64,000 nt of DNA, taken from NCBI RefSeq assembly GCF_001625195.1, contig NC_054389.1, positions 11,094,520-11,158,519 of the forward strand, given 5' to 3'. Shown piece by piece: positions 25,902-38,092 of this stretch; position 1 is the stretch's first letter; every line of letters begins with the position of its first letter. A model generated the notes under the pieces. That model was not told where the DNA came from. It saw only the letters and a program-made list of their open reading frames with translations, and did no database searches. The translations under genes were made by a program, and so were the position numbers. Source of the stretch: Drechmeria coniospora (Eukaryota > Ascomycota > Sordariomycetes > Hypocreales > Ophiocordycipitaceae).

Positions 25902-26918
25902 TTAAAGCGGCTTCTGTGCCGTCACGGCCAGCAGGTCAAATATGGGGTGGACGTCCTTGCGCCTCGAGGCGGCCCTCACGCGGGCGTTCATCATCTCGAC
26001 GGCGGCCGGGGTCCAGCCAAGGACATCGCGCAGCAGGACGTTGGTGAAGGCATCGATGCCCTCGAAGAAGTTGCAGCTCATGAAGGCGCCAATCTCCTTC
26101 AAGCGCGGGTCCTTGGGCCAGATGCCGACGGGCAGCTTGAAGCGCTGCTCCTTGATGCGGACGAAGCCAACGTCGCGGGCCCAGCGGGTGAAGTTGGGGG
26201 CCGGGTCCATGGGGCGGCCGAGGCGGTCGCAGGCGGCGGCGGTGCAGCGCAGGAACTCGACGAGGGGGTTGTCCGGGTCGAGGCTGCCGTCCTCGGAGTA
26301 CATGGCGTTGTCGGACTCGTGGAACTCGACCCAGCCGCCGGGCTTGAGGCTGTCGAAGATCTGGCGGAAGAGGCGCGGCCAGTCGCGAATGGAGGCGGCC
26401 ATGTAGCGGACGTGGATGAAGTCGTAGTGCTCGGGGTGGCTCCAATCGAGCTCGACGTCGTCGACGATGAAGCGGACGTTGTTGGGGACCCAGGTGGGCT
26501 GGATGGGGCTGAGATCGTTGCCGGTGATGTCGGCGCCGGGGAAGCTGTCGCCCATGCAGATGGGCCAGATGCCGGTGCCGGTGCCGACGTCGAGGATGCG
26601 CAGGCGATTGGGGTCCGAGAGGGGGGCCACGAAGAGGCGTCTGTTCATGGCGAGGGTGAAGGCGTGGTGGACCATGTCGAGGCGGTCCTGCTCGCGCTCG
26701 TCGTTGGGGAAGGAGTAGGTGCCCGACTGGTAGCTGTGGTAGCGACGGCCATTCTTCCACTCATACTGGACGATGCTGCTGCGGAGCGAGGTCGTTGTCG
26801 AGGCGACGTCGGTCCCGTCACCCTCGTAGGCCGAGTCCACCTCGGCCGGGTCGATCTCGACACGGCCCTCGACGGAATCCACGACGGACGGGGGCGCCGC
26901 GTGGATCGGTTGGTCCAT
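25902..26918 (-). CDS. LaeA-like SAM-dependent methyltransferase
   Basis: Single exon, 338 residues, starting at the ATG at 26918 (MDQPIHAAPP); the frame stays open 264 bases upstream but that part lacks conserved character. The SAM-binding motif I, ILDVGTGTGIWP, is at about 108-119. WPRLFRQIFDSLKPGGWVEF (motif III region) follows at about 180-199. The upstream conserved stretch YHSYQSGTYSFPNDEREQDR is characteristic of the large fungal family that includes LaeA and secondary-metabolite methyltransferases. LaeA itself is a nuclear regulator; many paralogues have unknown substrates, and this could be any of them. No secondary-metabolite synthase lies in the window, so a cluster role is not supported. 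The leader has an 11-base sense C-tract at 27270-27280. Confidence 0.88.
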   Translation of the reverse strand: MDQPIHAAPPSVVDSVEGRVEIDPAEVDSAYEGDGTDVASTTTSLRSSIVQYEWKNGRRYHSYQSGTYSFPNDEREQDRLDMVHHAFTLAMNRRLFVAPLSDPNRLRILDVGTGTGIWPICMGDSFPGADITGNDLSPIQPTWVPNNVRFIVDDVELDWSHPEHYDFIHVRYMAASIRDWPRLFRQIFDSLKPGGWVEFHESDNAMYSEDGSLDPDNPLVEFLRCTAAACDRLGRPMDPAPNFTRWARDVGFVRIKEQRFKLPVGIWPKDPRLKEIGAFMSCNFFEGIDAFTNVLLRDVLGWTPAAVEMMNARVRAASRRKDVHPIFDLLAVTAQKPL

Positions 26919-29900
26919 GTCGACAGGCTGGCTCAGCCGGAGCCGGAGCCGGAGCTCGAGCGGGAGCGGGAGCGGCAGGAGGCGAGCAGGTACGCAGAGG
27001 TACGCGTTGACAACTTGCACGGACGGTATGTAGCACAGCGGTGACGAGTCCGTGTCAGGCCGGCCGCGCTGCGTCGAGGCCGATCCTGAAAGAAGCAGCC
27101 ATGCTGGCGAGGCGAGGGGGGGGACGGACGGTATAAGTACGGGACGCTCGACGGAGCGAGAAGCAGGGTCTGGCCGTGACAAGGAGACGGCTGGCCAAAG
27201 CGCTGTCGACGCCGCCCACCCGAGCTCGTCGTTTTGTGGATGGCCTGCACCAACTCCAGGGGGGAGGGAGGGGGGGGGGGTTCCTCAAGTGGTGTCAGGG
27301 TCGAAGTCCGCTGAGCGGCATGCGGCGTGGGGACCAGAGTTTTTGTTGGAGCTCGCGACAATGGCGACAATGGCGGCGGGGGAGGATGATGGATGTGAGG
27401 ATGAGAAGCGCCCGTTCAGCACTAGCCAATGAGCAGGTGAGCCGGAGGGTGCGGTCGCACTTGCAGAAGCCGAGATGGGCTAGGGCACGGGCACGGCAAG
27501 AGCGAAGGGGAATCGGCAGGGAAGAGGGAAGGCGGAAGGCGGAGCGAGGATCGAGGACGGGGACGGGAAGGGGATGCCCACCTTCCCTGCTGACGGCAGG
27601 AACGGTACCCGTACGTACCTAGATGTAGGAGTACGGGCACGGAGCTCGGGAGCAAGGTCTCTTCACGGCTCTTCACGGGCAGGCGCATGTACATGGACAG
27701 CATTGTACCGCTCGGTACGCGCTGCTCGATGCGTCGCTCATGACGGGCAAGCACGGTGCGAGGATTACGCGACTTTGGCAGGTGGGAGAGAGGGTTGACT
27801 GCCAGCCGTCATGGATGGACGGAGCAGAGGCAAGCAAGTACGAGCGGGTGTACATGTACTTGCTGTACACGATCTTCTTGGGTCTGTACGGAGTATACAG
27901 TACTTACTTGCATGTACGTACATGCCATCACACGCACCGCAAGTGTCCAAGGACCTAAATAGTGGTTACGGAGTAGACGCCATGGGAATTACTTGTAGAG
28001 GCGAGGTATGAATGAATTCAAAAGGTAATTCATCAGTATTCCGTGCATGCAAGTACACCATATTGGCGCAAGTACTTTTGGGCGAGGTATGTGCAAGCAG
28101 CTGCCCTGCCTGGCCGTGCTCGCAATAAAGAGTGGGATCTCACAAATCACAATCCATGCTGGCACGGATGCACCTGTCGGGCAATTGTCTGACGGACGCT
28201 GAGACACGAATGCCCAGCTTCGCCTCGCGACAGGTCCGGGGAAGCAGGAGGCAGCGGCGAGGTCAGGCCGAATCTTGCTTGCGACCTGCTGCCGCTTCGT
28301 CCACGCGCCTGCGAGTATGCATTTTTTTCCCAGCTGCTCTGCCGCGCTGGCCGATGCGGCGGCCATCCAACGACCCGTCATCCAGCCCGGTCGCCGTCCG
28401 TGGTGCGCCGAGAACGATGGGTCGGATATCCCTCGCCGCTCGCCGCTCGCAGCCGGACTGGCATTCTGCGGTTGCTGGTCCTGCCGCCCATTCACCTTGA
28501 CCACGGCCATGATGCTGTGGTTTCATTTATTTCGGGGGGGCTGCGACTTTATTTTCATGCAGCTTAGCTTCTTCGATCCGTGCACCCGCGGCGCCTGACC
28601 TGCCATGTTCCATCGTAGTCTCGACTCTTCCGCCGTACCGCCCATCACCGCTCATTTCACGACACGCAAGCAAGCATTCGCCGCCCTTTTGCAGTCGCGG
28701 CATCAAATTTCGGACACGGACGCACCGCGTCCAGTCTTCCTTCTCGCCGGCTGAGTCAAGTTCGAAATGAGATTCCTCCCATCGGGAGCCACATTTCCGC
28801 CGTTGGCCGAGGGGGCGGCGGAGGAGAGCCTACAGCTGCATGGAAGTGCATGCAGGGACGGAGCGAGCAAGGGAAAAATACAAAAGCACAAGTCGAGCAG
28901 AAAGACGGCTAGAAAATGCCATGCTGAACGTCCACGGCCTCGATACGGTCAAGGCCATTGGTGGTTATACGACGAAGATGAAGATGGGGAGAAGAAAAGG
29001 CAGAGGTTCGGGAAGAGTTGCGCCGTCACGAGTATCAAATCGCCCTAGCGGCCTACTTTGGCACCTAGCGCCCGCTAACATGTAAGTACAGGTACGTACG
29101 CCCCGGCAGCGGACAGCGTGCTTAGCGCCGATCGAATTACCTTATTCATGGCACCTCTGTGACGACCAAGGTGTAACGTAAGTACATGTACTTGCTGCAC
29201 GGAGTGGGCGGTTGACCGTTGTACACCTACCGTGGGGGGCAAAATGTACATGTACTTACTTACAGCATAAGTAGCATACGGAGTATTACTGTATTATACT
29301 AGGTATTACTTGCTTGCCTACCTACAGTAGTAAGTATGTACTTACTAAGCAGGTATGTGTTATGACCCTCGTAGTATACCTGCACCAACCATATACTGGT
29401 ACTTGGGCAGTGTTCGTCTGGTGCAAACGAGGGCGCCAGTTCAATATATCAACTCTCCATCGCCTACCTGTGCCCGTGTAGAGACCAAACGAAGGCTAGC
29501 TGAGCCAAAGAAGACAAAATCCGTACATGATTCGCCCGTATACACGGGGATTCGGTCAAGAAAAGAATGGTCATGACGGAATGAACAATCTTCGGGCTGG
29601 TTCCCCGCCAAGCCTCTCGCTGCTTCAAAAGGCATTCCTCGATGGAGATGGCTTCATCGCGATGCTGCATGCAGGTTCACACGTGCCGTGACAAGAGCCC
29701 CGTTCTCCTTTCTGCAACGTACTGTGCCTCTCGAGCATCCCGTCCCGTCGGCCAAGAAGATGCTGACGCTTCGCAAAACGTCGTCATCTGCCCAAACGCT
29801 CCGTGCTCTCCGCCGTGGCGGAAGCGTCATGGCGCAACCGACCAGCAGGCTCCCAATCGTCAGAGGCAGTACATGTACTCCGTACGCGGATGCAAAGACC

Positions 29901-30866
29901 GATACATGTGGTTTGAGACCAACACATGTGGTTTTGGATCAACGAATGTGGTGCTTTGGAACGAAAGAGTTGTCGCAATCAAACGGGGCATGTCGGACCG
30001 CTGCAGGCTGACCGACCCCCATCGCACGCACCCCCGCACCTCAGCTGCAGCCTACATGCCACGGCCACGGGCACTTGCTGCCGTCGTCACGTCACCCTGG
30101 CCTGCACGAGACCTGTCAAGGACTCGCGAGCGTCAGCAATCCGTTCTCGCATCCTACACGTAGCCGTGCTCGTCAGCTGCCGCGAGGCGGATGAGATGGG
30201 AGGGGGTGTTGGCCGCAGCCTCTTCCGGCATCCCCGCCGGCCTTCCGACCCGTCTTCCCGCCATGTTCAGCTGGCATGGCAGCGCAGTCGTATCAATCGT
30301 CATCAATCGTACATGTACATTGAATAAGCCTCCATCGCCGGTGGCGCAACTGAAATACACGTGGTCTCTAGCGTCGACGAATCTATATGCGAGGTCCATG
30401 TCGTGGCCCTGCCGAGCGGCGCACAAGAGCGGCCGCAGGGGAGGGGAAGGGGGAGGGGGAGGGTGCCTAATCCGTAATTCTTGCCCATCACTCCGACACG
30501 TCGAGAGACGACTGGAAACCAAGGACCGATCGGCGGCGACCAAGACGACGACGACGACGACGACAAGAATCTATGCCGGCGGCTCTCACCCTCACATCAC
30601 CGCATGCGCGCGCGCAGGATACGAGCGACCCCTCCCATGCCGGAGCTGCCGGCACCGCCATGCCCTTGTCCGTCAACCCAGCCACGGATGCCGCTCGGCT
30701 GGCCGGTCCGGGCACCAGACATGCACGAGCGCCTAGGCACGAGCACGCGCATCTGAATCGAATCCCCACACAACGCATTTCGGCCGGGGGCGGCGACGAC
30801 AGAAACGACGTAGAGGTGGCCGTGAATTGGCGGCCGCGGCAGGCAGGCCAGGGGGCGGCCGCAAGC
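26919..30866. other. Spacer between methyltransferase and CDS1
   Basis: First 500 bases are the GC-rich methyltransferase leader and promoter. GTAC-word islands lie at 27600-28080 and 29070-29400. The 28.1-29.0 and 29.6-30.8 kb parts are GC-richer with overlapping open frames on both strands but no recognisable protein. A short imperfect repeat of ACATGTGGTTT lies at 29904-29955. The end is the 3' flank of CDS1. Confidence 0.5.
27270..27280 (-). repeat. 11-base C-tract (sense) upstream of the methyltransferase
   Basis: G run on the + strand, C on the sense strand, about 350 bases upstream of the ATG at 26918; a second shorter run lies at 27259-27264. Confidence 0.85.
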
Positions 30867-32524
30867 TCATGTGCTGGAGATGATCGTCTTGTCGATGCAG
30901 TCGAGAAACTAGCAGCATGGTCAGGTTCGCTCGTCCCGGCGTCGCCGCCGTCAAGGTCTCGTCCTCACCTGCTCCGGCACGATGCCTTGGTTCCCGAGAT
31001 AGCGGGCCATGCCCTTGACGAGCTCGATCTGCTCCTCGGGGTTGAGGCTCGTGATGGCCGTCTCCAGCACGGACCCCAGCGTCACCTTGTGCAGGGCGAT
31101 GAAGGTGTGGTAGTACATGTAGGCGAAGAATCCCATGATGAACTGGCAGTCCATGCGGTCCGTCATGCCGCCGTGGCCGGGGATCGAGTGGCCAAAGTCC
31201 TTGATCTTGAAGGTCCGCTTGAGGCCGGAGGCGAAGAAGCCGCCAAAGGGAGCGATGAGGGAGGCAAAGGTGGCGAGCACGACGGCGTGCAGCTGCATGG
31301 GCGCGAACCGCAGGCTGATGTTTGTACCGGCCGGGAGGAAGAAGAAGTGCGAGGGCAGGTGGTAGGTGCGAGGGACGAACACGGGGTTCGGGTCGCACTC
31401 GAGACCCGTGAAGATGGTGGCGCCGAGGTCCTGTCGTCCCGCAGGTCGGGCGGTTAGTCGCCGTCGCCGTCGTCGTCGTCATACCTTGACGTGGAGGGTG
31501 CAGGCACTTACGTTGACGGGGCAGATAAAGTACTTGGAGCGAAGCATCAGGTTCACGAGCACCATGGCCCAGACGAGGGTCATGACCCAGGCGCCGACGA
31601 AGCCTTCGACCGTCTTCTTTGGCGAGAGCTTGATGAGCTGGGTGCGGCCAAAGGCGATGCCGCAGATGTAGGCGAAGATGTCGTTGGTGATGACGAGGGC
31701 GGCCGGCAGGAAGAACCAGATCATGCCCTCGAAAATGTTGTTCATGACGAAGTGGGCCTGGACGACGATGAGATAGAGGGCCATGTGCGTCCAGGCAAAG
31801 TTGGTAAACTGAAACTTGTAGTTGCCCGCCTTGAGGGTGGCGACAAAGGAGACGAAGCCTGGGCTCGTTAGCCGTCCGTCCACCAGGTCGGCCGCCGCGC
31901 AGGCCGGGGGAGGGGGAGGGGGGGGGTACCAAAAACGTAGAGGATGAAGCTGATGAAGCGGTGGTGCGTGGCCAGCGGCAGCAGGACGCGATCGACGAGG
32001 ACGACATGCTTAAAGTAGTAGATGACGCTTTCGCCGTAGAGAAAATACATGGTGGTGGCGAGCCAGTACCAGTTGAGGCTCTTGGTCGACCGGATGGAGC
32101 GGGCGCGGCTGGGCACGTTGGCGATGGCGATGACCTCCTTGAAGGAGATGATCTGGACGGCCGTGATGATGGTGATGATGTAGATGTGGCCCATGAAGAG
32201 GGCGCCGAAGAAGATGGCGAGCATGCCCAAGGTCCAAAAGGTGCGCGTCATGAAGTTGGCCTTTTTCTTCCGATATTCTTCCTCGGGCGTCGGCGGCGTC
32301 TGTCGGGTCCGTGGCTCGTGGTTAGCGGCATCGTCGGACAACTCGACGGGTCGACGCCGAACAGGACGCACCTCCTCGACCGACTCCATCGGTGCGGGCG
32401 CCTTGGCCCTCGTGCTCGTGGGGGAGCCATCCTCGCTGCCGCTCAAGCTCGACCGACGACCGTCGGCGCCGCCGGACTGGCCGTTGGCGTGCGGGAAGCG
32501 AACTCCCCTCCTTGGCCTGGCCAT
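30867..32524 (-). CDS. CDS1: Phosphatidate cytidylyltransferase (CDP-DAG synthase)
   Basis: Makes CDP-diacylglycerol from CTP and phosphatidic acid in the ER membrane, the precursor of phosphatidylinositol and other phospholipids. Four exons, complement(30867..30908, 30969..31430, 31512..31858, 31930..32524), all phases checked, give 481 residues, near the usual 450-ish. The last exon is tiny: 13 codons plus stop (FLDCIDKTIISST). An N-terminal basic/Ser-rich cytosolic tail (1-95) precedes several membrane segments. The family signature S-x-LKR-x4-KD...PGHGG-x-x-DR-x-D is complete at 382-408 (LKRTFKIKDFG then PGHGGMTDRMD). Intron 1 begins GTAC followed by nine C. The gene is divergent from the ATRIP homologue, with an 18-base minisatellite in the shared upstream region. 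Confidence 0.95.
31918..31926 (-). repeat. C9 (sense) next to a 5' splice site
   Basis: Sense-strand C run starting immediately after the GTA of CDS1 intron 1; further C5 blocks follow within the same intron. Confidence 0.8.
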
Positions 32525-35247
32525 GGTCGCTGGTGCGGTCGGGTCGACGTGTCGGTGCTTGTCAGGTTCGGAGGCACGGCTGGGCGCCTAGGTCGAGACC
32601 GAGCGAGGAGTTGCAGCGACCGCACAGGGTCGGCTTCGTGCCTTTCGGGGCCTACCGAGGTTGCGTAGCGGACGGGAAGAATGACGGCGAGAGGGGTCGA
32701 GGGTAGAAGTGTAGAGGCGAGGCAAAGAGGAGAGGCCTGGCAAGAGGAGAGGCGAGGCAAAGAGGAGAGGCGAGGCAAAGAGGAGGGGCGAGGCAAAGAA
32801 GAGAGGCGAGGCAAAGAGGAGAGGCGAGGCAAAGAGGAGGGGCGAGGCAAAGAGGAGGGACGAATCAAAGAGGAGGGGCGAGGCAAACAGGAGAGGCCAG
32901 GCAAAGAGGAGAGGCGAGGCGAAGAGGAGGAGAGGGGAGGGGAGGGGAGGGGAGGAGAGAGGGAAGGAGAGACGACGAGGGAAGTTTGGAGGAGAGAAGG
33001 CGGCGCAGCAAAGGATGGTGCGTGCGTCGGGCGAGATGGCTGCGATGAAGCGATGGTCGCGTCGTGCAGCAGGATGACCGAAAGGAGTCGAGGCGTGGAC
33101 TCGCGGTCTTGACGTCGGTGGTGGTTGAAGGTTTTACTGCTGACCGAGTGGAGGAACCGTCCAACTTTCTGGGGGAGTTGCTGGGGTGGGAGCGGAGCGG
33201 GTGGTGGGAATTTTCCGCAAGGCTTCCACCAACATTCGTACCATTGTCGTCGCTACGCATGAGTGCATGTACTGTACGAGACCTTTAGGTGTAGGCGTAG
33301 TGACCTAATGCATGCAAGGCGAGCTACTCTAGTACTAGCCTACAAGGCAATGACTGTGCACTTGGCTGTGCCCTTGGTGCGGCGTGCTCCGCTACCGTCC
33401 ATGTACTGTACTTACTTGCAAGCCTGTGGTCAGCCTGCACTCCTTGCACTTACGTCTTATGGTCGGTCGTATGGCTGACCGCCGGACTGGTGGGTGGCTT
33501 CGGGGGCAAGCGGGCGGCGGCGACGTAGCACCGAGTTCCATCTAATTACCTTGATTAATTACATGTAGAGTGCTGTATTAGGTCTTGTACTACCGCACCT
33601 ACGACCGAAGATAGTAGTTGTAGTTGTAGGTGCCGAGTATTACTCGGTGGTACGGATTAGAGTGCCGCCATGAACACTGTGCACTGTTCTTCGTACTCCG
33701 TACTCCGTACTCTGCACATGTTACGGAGTACGTAAGTACCAACACCCTTTGGCCTAGCACCGAGGTATTACCATCGCATAGTAAGTACTCGGTACTTTTA
33801 CTGCACTTTTCACAAGATCCAGCACAGCCTTTGGCCGAGGGCCGTCATGGCAAAATCGTTTGTCAAGGGGCCAAAGCTGCTTCTTTTGCAGAATGCACCG
33901 TGGAGACTGCCGCAGGAATGAGCGAGCTCTCCGGGCTGAGAGGAGAACCGAACTGCTACGCCGAAACTAATGTCGGCATGAGCTGTGCTTGCTTCCGGAT
34001 GATGGGCTCGTTGCGATGATGCCAGCTGGGTCACTCAGCGGCCGCCAAGTTTTCTGCTGCCAAGAAGTATTACCGATCAGTACTCCGTACCTGATACTGC
34101 AATACTGCGTGCAAGCAGTATTAATGGTAACAAGCAGTGATTAATGGCAACACTCAGCTTTGTACCCAATACCTTGGCATCAAACGGCTTTCGTGTTGGC
34201 TGCCCTCTCCAGCAATACCTAAACCAGGCACCAAGAGTAGCATGTTATATGCTGCCGTATGTCCCGCAGAGGTGCAGAGCACTAGTATGTTGTGTCCGCT
34301 CATCCGTTCATGCCTACACGCAGGTACCTAGATCGACGGCGGAGTACAGCACGAATATGTTGCCATACGCGTCATGCCCCCTTCTGCGGCCAGCTGGTGC
34401 TGAGCGATATCTTCCCCTGCCAGCGGTGTCGGAGCGCTCCGCAGCAGACCCTTCATGAGAAACAGCGTCATTCAGGGCCAGCCTCGTGAAAGTCGAATGG
34501 CATGCGGCCGTCTCGCCGAAACAGAATGTAGCTCCAAGTCTGCGTGCACAGATGCAGAAGAAAGTCGACGGACCGTTGTCGCGGATCGTGAGGGCAGTCA
34601 ATTCGATGCGTGTCCATTTGGCCAAACGGCCAGCCAGCCAACAAAATCGTCACAGTCACATGCGATTGTCCAAATGTCCTCGTCGCGCTGCGGCAGCCGA
34701 AAGGGGCCGGACGGATACGCGCCGAGACAGGCAAAGGATGAGCCACCAGGTGGTTCAGCCGCTAGCGGCATCAGCCACGGGACATGCACGCGTGTTTCCA
34801 CCACAGTTATGCGTACCCTGCAATTATGAATAATGCAAACATAATTGTACACATGCACGTACAACATAGGTGCTTGTACTCCGTACTGTACCGTACCTAA
34901 GTACTCCGTACTGCACAGACTGTATAGTTGTACTTGCTTGTACGTGTAGATAAGTAGATGTACATGTACCAGTATTACTTGCACTTAAGTATAGTATACT
35001 GACTGTCATACTCAGTGCTCAGTAACATAAGTACTTAGTACGGAGTACAGTACAGTAATAATACAACAAGCAAGTACTCCGTACTTGTACTGTACTTGGT
35101 TGTATACACGGGCTGCAGTGTGGACTGGATCTGGAAGCAAATCATCGCGACGTCTTCCAACCGTCCCCCTTCCACACTGCCCCCAGGACCCTTCCCATTC
35201 GAACCTCCTGGGATCCGGTCCAATGTCGGCACGCTCGACCTCGAGTC
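32525..35247. other. Divergent spacer CDS1 / ATRIP homologue
   Basis: Contains the 18-base minisatellite (32716-32935) close to CDS1, purine-rich sequence to 33010, GTAC-word islands at 33250-33800 and 34060-35110, and a GC-richer stretch at 33800-34800 without a recognisable gene. Both promoters must lie here. Confidence 0.55.
32716..32935. repeat. 18-base minisatellite upstream of CDS1
   Basis: About 11 to 12 tandem copies of a purine-rich unit close to GGCGAGGCAAAGAGGAGA (starts at 32716, 32734, 32751, 32769, 32787, 32805 and onward). Variation is mainly A/G in the last bases. The unit being 18 bases keeps all frames open, which produces a spurious Lys/Glu/Arg/Gly-rich frame. It lies 190-410 bases upstream of the CDS1 ATG on the antisense strand, so the sense strand is CT-rich. 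Confidence 0.85.
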
Positions 35248-37688
35248 ATGGACCTCGACGAGTTCTCGGATGATGGATTCGACGACCTGACGGACAACGC
35301 TCTCCAGGAGCTCGAGCGGAATGCCGTCCGCCTCACCCAGGCTCCCCCGAGCGAGCCCAGGGTGCCGTCGCAAGACGCGCAACAACCGTACTCTGAGTAT
35401 GGCTGGGACGGAGAGGACGACGACCTCGATACGACCGAAGTCACCAACGATGTCGGCGTTCCCATAGGGCGACCCGTCATCGACAATACCTTGCAGCGGC
35501 GGCAGCAGCGGCAGCAGCAGCAGCAGCAGGAGCAGAGGCAGAGGCAGCAAACCCAACAGGAGCGCCAGCAGCAAGTTCCACGACGACCCATCCCTCCGGT
35601 GCCGAACCCGCGATGGAATCCCGCCGTCGACCCTGCCACCAGACCCGGCCCTGGCGCTCGCCTCCCGCCGAACCAACCCTTCCTCGGCTCACAGAGGTTC
35701 CAGCCGCGACAGAGCCAAGGGCAGGCGAGCCAATTTGCCCGGCCGCTCCCTGCACCTCACTTCGGCCCGTCGCAGGCCCCCTCGGGAGATGTCGTCTCGG
35801 CGCTGCAGCAGCGGTTGCGGGCGCTCGAAGCCGAGCTCAACGTCGCGCGCGGCGAAGCGTCCATCATCCGAACCAACTCGACAAAGGCCCAGCAAGAGTA
35901 CGACGCTCGGATCGCCCGTCTCACCAAGCTCAACCAGGAGCAGCTGGCGACGCAAGAGCGCCGAGTCGAGGCCGCCGTCGCCGCCGAGAGGACGGCGAGC
36001 ACGGAGCTGCAGTTCCTGCAGAGGGACATGAAGGAGGTCAGCGACCGGGCTCGTCGGAAAGACACCGTCGCCGCGCCCTTGACGACGCCGAAGAAGGCGG
36101 CCAAGACGTGGGGCATAGCCGATGGCTTCGACGAAATGGACATTGCCGTCAGCCCCAGCAAAGGCCAAGGTCGAGGCAGGGGCTCCGGTTCCGTCGCCGC
36201 CCACGTTGGGGAGCGAACGCCGAGCAAAGGCAAGAGGAAACGACCGATGGCCGACAGCCCGATGGCGGCGCTCGAGATGGAAATGGACCATGTCGTCGGC
36301 ATCGAAGATCGACCAGCCAGCCAGGCGCCCCAACCGGCCACCGTCTCGGCCGCCCCGACGGCCCCTTTCGAGGTACGAGTGATGCACCATCCCCCCCCCC
36401 CTGGCTCTCGACGCCTCTGACGAGCCATTAGTTTCTTCCCCTCGTCCTCGACCACGGGGGCCTGCACCAACAACCGCCGACCTTTGAGACCTTGCTGCGC
36501 TTCGCGTTCCCCTCCGACCCGACCGGTGCCTCGTTTGCGACGGCCATCTTCGAGAAGCTGCCGCTGATGGGCAATCCTGAGCGGCCGATGCAGCTCCTCG
36601 TCGACTTCTCCGAGCATCTTGTCGCCATGTGGACGAGATGCGTCGAGGAGGAGTACTGGGAGCCCATCAAGTACCTCGTCAGCCTCATCGCCTTCGCCTT
36701 TGACCTCCACGCCACGTCGGTCGCTCCGCTCGTCGTCGCAAACCTCGCCGCCATCGGGCAGTCGACCATCGCGCCCCTGGCCGAGGGCCGCCGCCGTCTG
36801 CCGGACGGCAACCTTTCCAGCAGCGACGAGTACGGCTTCCTGGAGGAGCACGTCGACACGACGCAGATCCTGTCGCTGCTGCACATGTCGGCGTTGGCCT
36901 GCGCGACGACGCCGAGCGCATCGGACGGCGGGTTCGAGTATACGGCCGCCGGCTTCTGGAGGCTCATGTCGCTGGATTTGGTCATTCTGCTCCTGACGGC
37001 GAAGCAAAAGCTGAGTGACGTGATTGGCATGCTGGACCTGCTGGCATCGTCCTCGCTGCCGTCGTCGATCGGGCCCATCACCGACGAGGCCGAGCCGGCC
37101 GTCATCGCCCGGGCCGTCATCGAACGAGTGTCGGCCAAGCTGACGGAGCCTGCGCGTTCTGCCATGACACCTTCGGAGCGTCGGAGGGTGCGTCTCGCGG
37201 CGCTGCGCACGCTCATCGCGTTTGCGAGGTATCCGTTTGGTGCGACGCAGCTTGCATCCCACGACAGCGCCCTGCCGCGTCTCGTCACCTGCCTGAGCGG
37301 ATCGATAGACGACCTGTACGACCAAGCGACGCCTTCGAGCATGACGCCTCGGCTGCCGGACGTCACGACCTTGTCATCCCTCAAACTCCCGGAGTCGAGC
37401 GCGTGCGCGGACCTGCATCGCATCATCTCGCAGGCGGTGCTGCTCATTCACACGCTCGTCACGGACCCGGCCACGTCCAACGTGGCCGACATCAGCCGAA
37501 AGCTGTCCATGGCGCATGGCGGCAGTCAGCGGTACCTCCTCGCCCTCGGTCGACTTACCTTTGCCGAGGAGGACCTGGTCATCGAGGCGGGCATCGAAGG
37601 GGAGGTGGTGGAGGCAGCGCATGAGCTGCTCGAGATGGCCGTGACGCCGGATGAGGGGCAGGCTGTGAGTGAGGCCTTTGGCGCGTGA
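35248..37688 (+). CDS. ATRIP/Rad26 homologue (UvsD type), checkpoint kinase partner
   Basis: Two exons (35248..36372, 36432..37688) give 793 residues; the 59-base intron has an 11-base C-tract at 36391-36401 and joins F-E-F-L-P in phase. The N-terminus DLDEFSDDGFDDLTDNALQE is typical of fungal Rad26/ATRIP proteins (acidic, DDL-NALQELE). A Gln-rich stretch lies at about 82-109, a Pro-rich linker to 180, and a coiled coil at about 181-271 (ALQQRLRALEAELNV onward), expected for dimerisation. A basic KGKRKRP nuclear-signal-like motif precedes the junction. The second exon is alpha-helical and HEAT-like. Known role: binds the ATR/Mec1/UvsB kinase and recruits it to RPA-coated DNA. Family divergence is high, so assignment rests mainly on the N-terminus and architecture. 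Start context is good and the divergent partner is CDS1. Confidence 0.83.
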
Positions 37689-38092
37689 TGGAGCCGGTGC
37701 CGGTCGACCAAGGCGTTTGGGTTATGGCCTGGCAAGCGACGGCGTAGCATGAGGTGGTAGGGATGGCATGGAGTGGCATCGCGGCGAATTGCATAGCATG
37801 GGCGGCGTTTGGGAAGCAGCCGGAAATCAAGGGATGTTCGGGGCGTTCAATGCATTGTGGGCAAGAAAAGTCTGCGCTGGCGTCTTCGGGGGGAGTGATA
37901 TAGATGTATCGTGATACCAGGGCATGTGTGATACCATGGGCATGTATGCTGCGACAACACTTGACTACTTTCTGTGTTTGGTTGGATAACAACCTCTTCT
38001 CGCTTCCGTTCGTCCTATCCTCTGCCAAACGTGCTTGCGCCCCCCAGGTATCTATCATGTCCGTTGCTGCTGCTTAAAGATAATCCACCCCC
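37689..38092. other. Convergent 3' spacer
   Basis: 404 bases between two facing stop codons. Nothing recognisable. Confidence 0.6.

Noticed and set aside
25947..27044. 365-residue frame antisense to the methyltransferase
   Set aside because: Val/Gly/Asp-rich mirror frame without motifs.
13050..27182. Secondary-metabolite cluster (glycosyltransferase-like, methyltransferase, with MFS further on)
   Set aside because: No polyketide, peptide or terpene synthase; genes are interspersed with housekeeping INO1, MRC1 and CDS1.
28612..28754. Short + strand frame starting MFHRSLDSS
   Set aside because: Only about 49 residues, no signal or motif, no gene context.
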